DNA of 64,000 bases. It comes from Lonicera japonica (lineage: Eukaryota; Streptophyta; Magnoliopsida; Dipsacales; Caprifoliaceae). Each line of letters opens with the position of its first letter. Positions within the stretch are counted from its first letter, which is position 1. The stretch lies in contig CM038465.1 in the NCBI GenBank assembly GCA_021464415.1, positions 25,740,990 through 25,804,989 on the forward strand, in the 5' to 3' direction. The notes under the pieces were generated by a model. The model made no database searches. It worked only from the letters and a program-made list of their open reading frames with translations, and was not told the DNA's origin. A program made the position numbers and the translations under genes. Below are positions 59,020 through 64,000 of the stretch, in pieces.

Positions 59020-60465
59020 TGTTAGGCAGAATTTGTCCGTCGAGTAAATTTATTTGTACTTGTGCTGTTTTGAAATAAGTTATTATTTATTGATATATTA
59101 ATTAATAAATTAATTATGTTGTTTTGAGCTTACATTTGTCCATGGATTGATTTGATATTACAAATTGAGTGTTTAAGTTGTTAAACACCGAAAGATTCAA
59201 TTTAAAATTCGATCTAAAATTATTGTTCATGATTAATAAATAAATATGGACAATTTATTTTGATAAGATTGTCTCGATTTTATTAAAGTCTATATTTGAC
59301 CTTGGTAATAAAATTGAGAGTACATTTGGAATATATTGGACGGGACCACGTGAAATTAATTTGTTATCACACAAATTTAATTTCACTCGACTATCGTACA
59401 TAGGACCTTATTCCTGAGCGGATAATGGACTTTGATTACTAGCTTGAAGTTCTTTGAGGTATCAATAGGAGAGATCAAATTGCTGATCATTATCTCGATA
59501 CTTTGGGAATTAAAGTGAACTAACGAGGAACATACATTCGTAATATGGAATCCGTCACCTTTTAGGTATGATCATGACCTCATTGGTTCTTTTAGTGGAC
59601 ATTTTAATCTGAGTTCAGTAATTCGACAATGATTGTTGAGTTCAATAATGTGATGTGATCGCATCAAAATGTCAGATAGAAGATGAGAGTTGAGGATTAG
59701 TGAATATTCGAAAAAGGGCATTTTGGTCAATTCTACTTGTTCCAAATATTCGAGTTAATTGACAGGGGTAACCTGTAGGAAGGTCAGAGGATATAATTAT
59801 TGATTATTGCTTCAGTAATTTCAATTAGACTAAAAGTGCAATCTCGTTCTTTTAGTGGAATATAACATGGTTAGTAATTTATTTTGACTGATCAAGAGTT
59901 GACTGAGTCAAAATTAATTTATTGGACTTTAGCTTAATTGGGTCCGATCAGGTCCCCTTAGTGGCTTCACTATTATATAGCTATACATGCTTATTACCTC
60001 ATTTAGCTAGGCTACGCAGAAAATGGGCATGGGTTAAAGAACTAAGGTTGGTAAGGTTTTGGATATGTATGGGTTATAAATAGTCTTATAAGACTATTTT
60101 TCTACCCTAGCGGGCATATAGGAGGGACACACACAAAAGTATGTAGTGTGTGTTTTCTCCTTACAAAAAAACCCTATTCCTAATGTAACCTAGATCTAGA
60201 GAGGTAACCACATACTGGCATAGTTGCTTTTGGAGAACACTGAGAAAGACTTGTGGGCTTGAAGCTTTAGAAGATTCAAAAATGTAAAAAAAAAAAATTA
60301 TTGTGAAGCACGCTACAAGGGTAATTCCTCAAAAACCAACGTGTTTTAGCAATTATATTTAATCCGGTTGAATGAATGAAATAGATCTAACCCTTTAAAG
60401 GGATATTTGTTTATCACATAAAATTAATTTTCTTGTGATGTCTATGGCCAGGCCGGGTTCCAACA
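59020..60465 (+). repeat. Probable solo LTR
   Basis: The segment starts TGTTAGGCAGAATTTG and ends GGGTTCCAACA, giving inverted TGTT(A/G)G...CCAACA ends. Flanking bases AGAAG and AGAAA match at 4 of 5 positions, as for a slightly diverged 5-bp duplication. A TATA-like GGTTATAAATAG lies near 60070, followed by a CT-rich transcription-start-like region and several AATAAA-like signals. No coding domains are present and no second copy of the LTR is in the window. Confidence 0.55.
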
Positions 60466-60975
60466 AGAAAAAGGAGAGTGCATTATCAATACAATTTCAC
60501 ATCTCATTCAGGAATAATTTGATTGAGAGGTACTACTCCCATTCGTATTGTTTATCACGAGTTCTTAATAAAATTTTCACTATAATTGTTCACTAGTACT
60601 AAAAATAATATATATATATATATATGAATAATATATTATTATACTGTCAAATCATGTTCCTGATTTATATCACTCGCAAATTTTTAATTTTTTTTAGATG
60701 AGTAATATTGCACTAAAAATATTAGGTACAAAGTCAAAATTTTGCAAGAAGTCTAAATCATGCATTCGGGAGTTTTTTGTACGAATAGTGTATTTTTCAA
60801 TCTTATTTTGGTAAATAGGTTTTTTTTGATATTATTTAGTCAAATAGGGTAGTTTTGACTAGGGACCACGTGGACCACTTTGTCTTATGTGAGGGGACCA
60901 CTTGTAATGACCGGTTTATACCTTAGTCTTTCTTAAATTAATTATATCTACCCTTATTGTCTTAAAATAAGGAAT
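60466..60975. other. AT-rich sequence without a supported gene
   Basis: It includes a short AT microsatellite at 60608-60625. No reading frame or structured repeat was found. Confidence 0.4.
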
Positions 60976-61800
60976 CTAGTCTGACCAGTCCATGTCGTCT
61001 ATATCTGGATTTCTATTGTCATCTGTATTAATATTATCAGACGGGTCTTCTGTTGTTGAATCACTGTCTGGTTCACTAGGTGAACTTGGTAGAGGGGGTC
61101 TAAGGGTTTCACTCCAGCTTAATCCGTATGGACACTGATGAAGTTGTGAAACTGTCAGCGGTCTCCATAGGAAGTCTATTAAATCTAAGGCTTCTAGCCT
61201 ATAATCTGGGATATTCCAAATAATATCGTATACAATATCTCTAATGGGATTTAATATATTGTTTTCTATAATTGAGTCTAATTCTTGGTCTCCGTAATTG
61301 GATAACAACTGTCTATAAGCACGTAAATTATAAGCACTAGCTGTCTCTATAAATCTAAGACGTCTAATTCCTCCGTTTTCACGTAGGTATTCTGCAGTTT
61401 CTGCAAGTCTTCTTCACTGCACAAACTTTAATTTTTCTGAAGTTTCTTGCAGTGTACGTCTAAGATCATGTATTCCTCCGGTAACGTCTACTTGAGTGTT
61501 ATCTCTTCCTTGAGGAAGGTCTCTTCGAGGATTATTTGCTTCCTCTTGGTCTATATTTTCTACTAAAGACTGGATATAGTTATCCGTAGCGTCTTCTAAG
61601 TCTGGGAGTTTCCTTACTTCACTAGATACCCACTTGCAAACGTGGTATATATAGGGAAAGGTTCCTCCTGATCTGAAGTGTGCAGTACGCATTAGTCTTT
61701 GTTATTTTGGGTTAATTAGACCCCACCTTAGTATAGGATGGGTACTTCTAATGTATGTCTGATTTACGAAGTTCTCGTAATCTATGTTTATATTGCTCAT
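60976..61800 (-). pseudogene. Broken ~274-codon minus-strand frame, possibly pararetrovirus-like
   Basis: One frame runs from an ATG at 61800 to the stop at 60976-60978, interrupted by two nonsense codons (near 61700 and at 61414-61416). The remaining stretches have clear protein composition: an N-terminal region with an aromatic/basic segment, a central glutamine/glutamate-rich helix, a Trp/Leu-rich segment and a very acidic Ser/Asp/Asn-rich tail. I do not recognise a defined domain. The position directly downstream of a TATA-containing leader and next to another broken frame suggests the first gene of an integrated caulimovirid or an LTR-element relative. A captured host gene is the alternative. 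Confidence 0.35.
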
Positions 61801-62372
61801 AAATTAATTATGTTTGGATTTCTTGTTTTAAATATTTAGCTAGCAATAAGTACTCACAAATAGTTTAAACAATAATATACCTGAATAAAAGTCTGGTCCA
61901 CCTTGCTTCCGATCGCCTTTCTTGCCTTCTTCTTTCATCTGTGGTCTGTTCTGTCTTTTTTGCGTTTGTTCTCACTATTCATCCACCTTTAAAGGATTGA
62001 TCGTTCATTTTCTACCTACGCCTCAACGCCTAATGCACCCTTGCTAAGGGCTTACGGCTACGGCACCTGCCAGCAACAACCCAAAACCGGCCACTCACCG
62101 ATCTTGTATCAATCAGGGAGAAGGATTCTTACAGGGAACCCGCAAAGGGACAGGTCTATTTTTTTTTTTTTTTTAAAAAATAAACAGAACTCAGAGATCT
62201 AATGGAAGTTGTACTGAAGGAGAAATATAATTTTATTCAAGAAATATTACTATTATAAATTACTTGCTTTCTTTTTGCTAACTAAAAGAAGCTTTACTCA
62301 CTCATGCTCTTGTAGAGTAAACTAGTCTAAGCTGAGAATGAAAAAACTCGTACTTACAAATGGAAATTATTT

Positions 62373-62384
62373 CTCCTTATATAG
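62373..62384 (-). promoter_or_regulatory. TATA box of the minus-strand element at 60.9-64.0 kb
   Basis: On the minus strand CTATATAAGGAG stands about 570 bases upstream of the ATG at 61800, a long-leader arrangement known from pararetroviruses and LTR elements. A TGACGTAA (as-1-like) motif lies farther upstream at 62704-62711 on the minus strand. In the leader, a strong donor-like CGGTGAGT occurs near 62092-62099. Confidence 0.45.
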
Positions 62385-62719
62385 GGAAGATACAGACTCT
62401 TAAACCTACTATTGGCTGCTAAAACCAATCTGGTTAACTAGACAGGCCCCACAGCTTTAAACGTCTTTCGGTGAGTAGTGAGTGAAGGAGGCTGCCGACA
62501 CACTAAACAGACAATCACACATAATAATACACATTGGGTGCTGCTTTCATGGTCCCCGTCGTCATGTGCATGCATAGTAATGCAACAGTCTTTTTACAAA
62601 GTAAAGCAAATAATTACAACTTTTAAAGATTCGTCTGGTCTGTCTGATAATTACAGGTCTCTGAGTTGTCATTGCTTACGTTTCTTCATAAGCTGATGTC
62701 TTTTTACGTCACTAGTCGT

Positions 62720-64000
62720 CGGCTGTTACCTTGATGTAATCGTTTGGGCTGGATGCCCTACTAGTGATGCCTTGTTGGTATGTCTGGGTAGAGCCTTTAA
62801 TGGTGCTCCAGTATTCTTCTATATTGGCAATATTGGAGGTGGTTGTTGGTATTATTACCTCCGTGCCCTTGGTCTGTTCTCTAGTCATCCTTCCTCTAAA
62901 GGGTTCTTGTACTTGGTTGATTAGGTCTTTTTCTTGGCACGCTGTGTACTATTTTTCTTCACTTAAAAGTTCATCCATAATCCTTAGAATTCCTAAGGAC
63001 ATGTTAACTTTTAAGGCTGTGGGATTCTATTTTCCTTCAATGGGCTCGAGTTCAGCTGAACAGAGTCCTTCTAAGTCTAAGCATGGTTCTTCTGAGAACC
63101 GGACGAGCTGGAATCCCCCAATCTCATGGTTGAACCCGGCTTCGGGTCCAATAGAATAGCTTCTCAAATAAAGGGGAAGGTATTCTTTAACTGTCTGGTG
63201 TAATTAGCTACTTTTTCGCCAAAACAGTATGCTTCTATAGTTTTCTGTATGAGAATTTGTCCAATGAGTCCATGGCTAGCCAGGAGTTCTATTGGAATTT
63301 ATGTCTTTCCCCAAATATTTATCCGAGGCACCTCTTCACAAAATCCTTTGATGAATGAGGCATGCCCTGGAATTGTTCTATTGAAGAGATAATCACCCAT
63401 TTCTTTTAGGGTTTTGGCAATGTCTAAGTCTAGGTTCATCGTTTCCTTATTTTTTACCTCTTGTTCCTTTTTCAACAGGGTAAGAAGGTTAATGAAAAAT
63501 CTCTTTTTATCATAAACAATATCCTTTTTCTTGTTTTCCTTAGGTAGAGCTATCTGAGCTGTAGCTCTAGCATAGGTTATCTCTTGGAGTCTAAGAGCTT
63601 CTTATAAATTCCTGGGAGGAGCTGGATTTATCTAGGAGATAGCGAGCCACTATGTCCTCATAAATCTAGCTGTAGCAACCAAATTTTGTCTGAACTCTAT
63701 TTTAAGGTTGTTGGAATGGTTCCACCATAGAGCGCCTATGAGGGTGAGAGTCTCCTTAGTAAATTCTTTTCTAAAACCTCTGGTCTGGTCTATATTATGG
63801 GAAGAACATTCCTCCGATAATCTTGTTTTGCTTACAGATTTCTTCACTCCTCTTTCTTGGAGGAATGAGCACATCATCTAGATTCTCCAGAATAGGTCTA
63901 GGCATCTTCAGCTTGTTTCTATAGCTGGTCTGGTTCTGAAGGTCATATGCACCCTATAGGTACCTAGCAATTTCAACCTGGTCGATAAATCTTGTCTTTC
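62720..64000 (-). pseudogene. Broken minus-strand coding sequence running off the window, possibly pararetrovirus or retroelement
   Basis: Protein-like stretches on the minus strand extend from the right edge of the window (64000) to about 62720, interrupted by several nonsense codons and at least one frame change. The longest uninterrupted stretch is 63877-63650. It ends shortly before the TATA-containing region at 62373, and the next frame (61800-60976) lies beyond that region on the same strand, the order expected of a circular pararetroviral genome opened by integration. No catalytic motif (protease, reverse transcriptase, RNase H) is visible in this part, so the assignment rests on layout and composition. 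Confidence 0.4.

Noticed and set aside
62764..63159. 131-codon plus-strand frame at the right end
   Set aside because: It is opposite to minus-strand sequence with better protein-like composition and is taken as its antisense shadow.

Overview
The window is nuclear DNA of a flowering plant, most likely a eudicot. It is very AT-rich, genes have introns with GT/AG borders, and most of the length is layered transposable-element sequence. Only two loci look like host genes with a recognisable product. Both encode LRK10L/PR5K-like receptor kinases (extracellular GUB_WAK_bind domain, one membrane span, Ser/Thr kinase with the [12 protein letters not shown] catalytic loop). They lie head to head: gene 1 on the minus strand (10785 to 4946, five exons, apparently intact) and gene 2 on the plus strand (12636 to 16117, four exons, frameshifted in the last part of the kinase). 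About 1.85 kb separates the start codons. That space holds a 1,027-bp non-autonomous hAT element with a perfect 8-bp target duplication, and a short block repeated upstream of both genes.

From about 17.3 to 50.9 kb the background is a degenerate repeat landscape built from a loosely periodic satellite-like sequence and three sets of large duplicated blocks. Two big elements landed next to each other in one copy of it. The first is a Mutator-like element (25120-33313; TIRs, 9-bp target duplication AAATTATTT). It carries a broken mudrA-type transposase on the plus strand and, convergently, a decayed gene for a DUF1985-like/Ulp1-like (C48) protein. The second is a minus-strand Ty3/Gypsy LTR retrotransposon (33501-40421; 5-bp target duplication ATGAA, initiator-Met PBS, PPT, gag-pol with nonsense changes and a mutated reverse-transcriptase active site).

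The most striking signal is inside the Mutator-like element. About 30 copies of a palindromic motif (arm GGTGCTAAA, variable 4-6 base core, mirror arm TTTAGCACC) fill its introns and non-coding spacers and avoid its coding segments. This distribution resembles the recognition motifs of VANC anti-silencing proteins in Arabidopsis VANDAL elements. Two smaller clusters of different but similarly built palindromes occur at 23.56-23.66 kb and 57.83-58.24 kb.

The right part (42-64 kb) contains a hAT MITE, a tRNA-derived SINE with a 12-bp target duplication, a ~1.35-kb repeat family present three times in the window, a truncated Gypsy LTR plus gag start, and a probable solo LTR (59020-60465). The last 3 kb carry two broken minus-strand reading frames on either side of a TATA-containing non-coding region, an arrangement that suggests an integrated pararetrovirus-like remnant. 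That identification is tentative. No tRNA or rRNA genes and no CRISPR arrays were seen.
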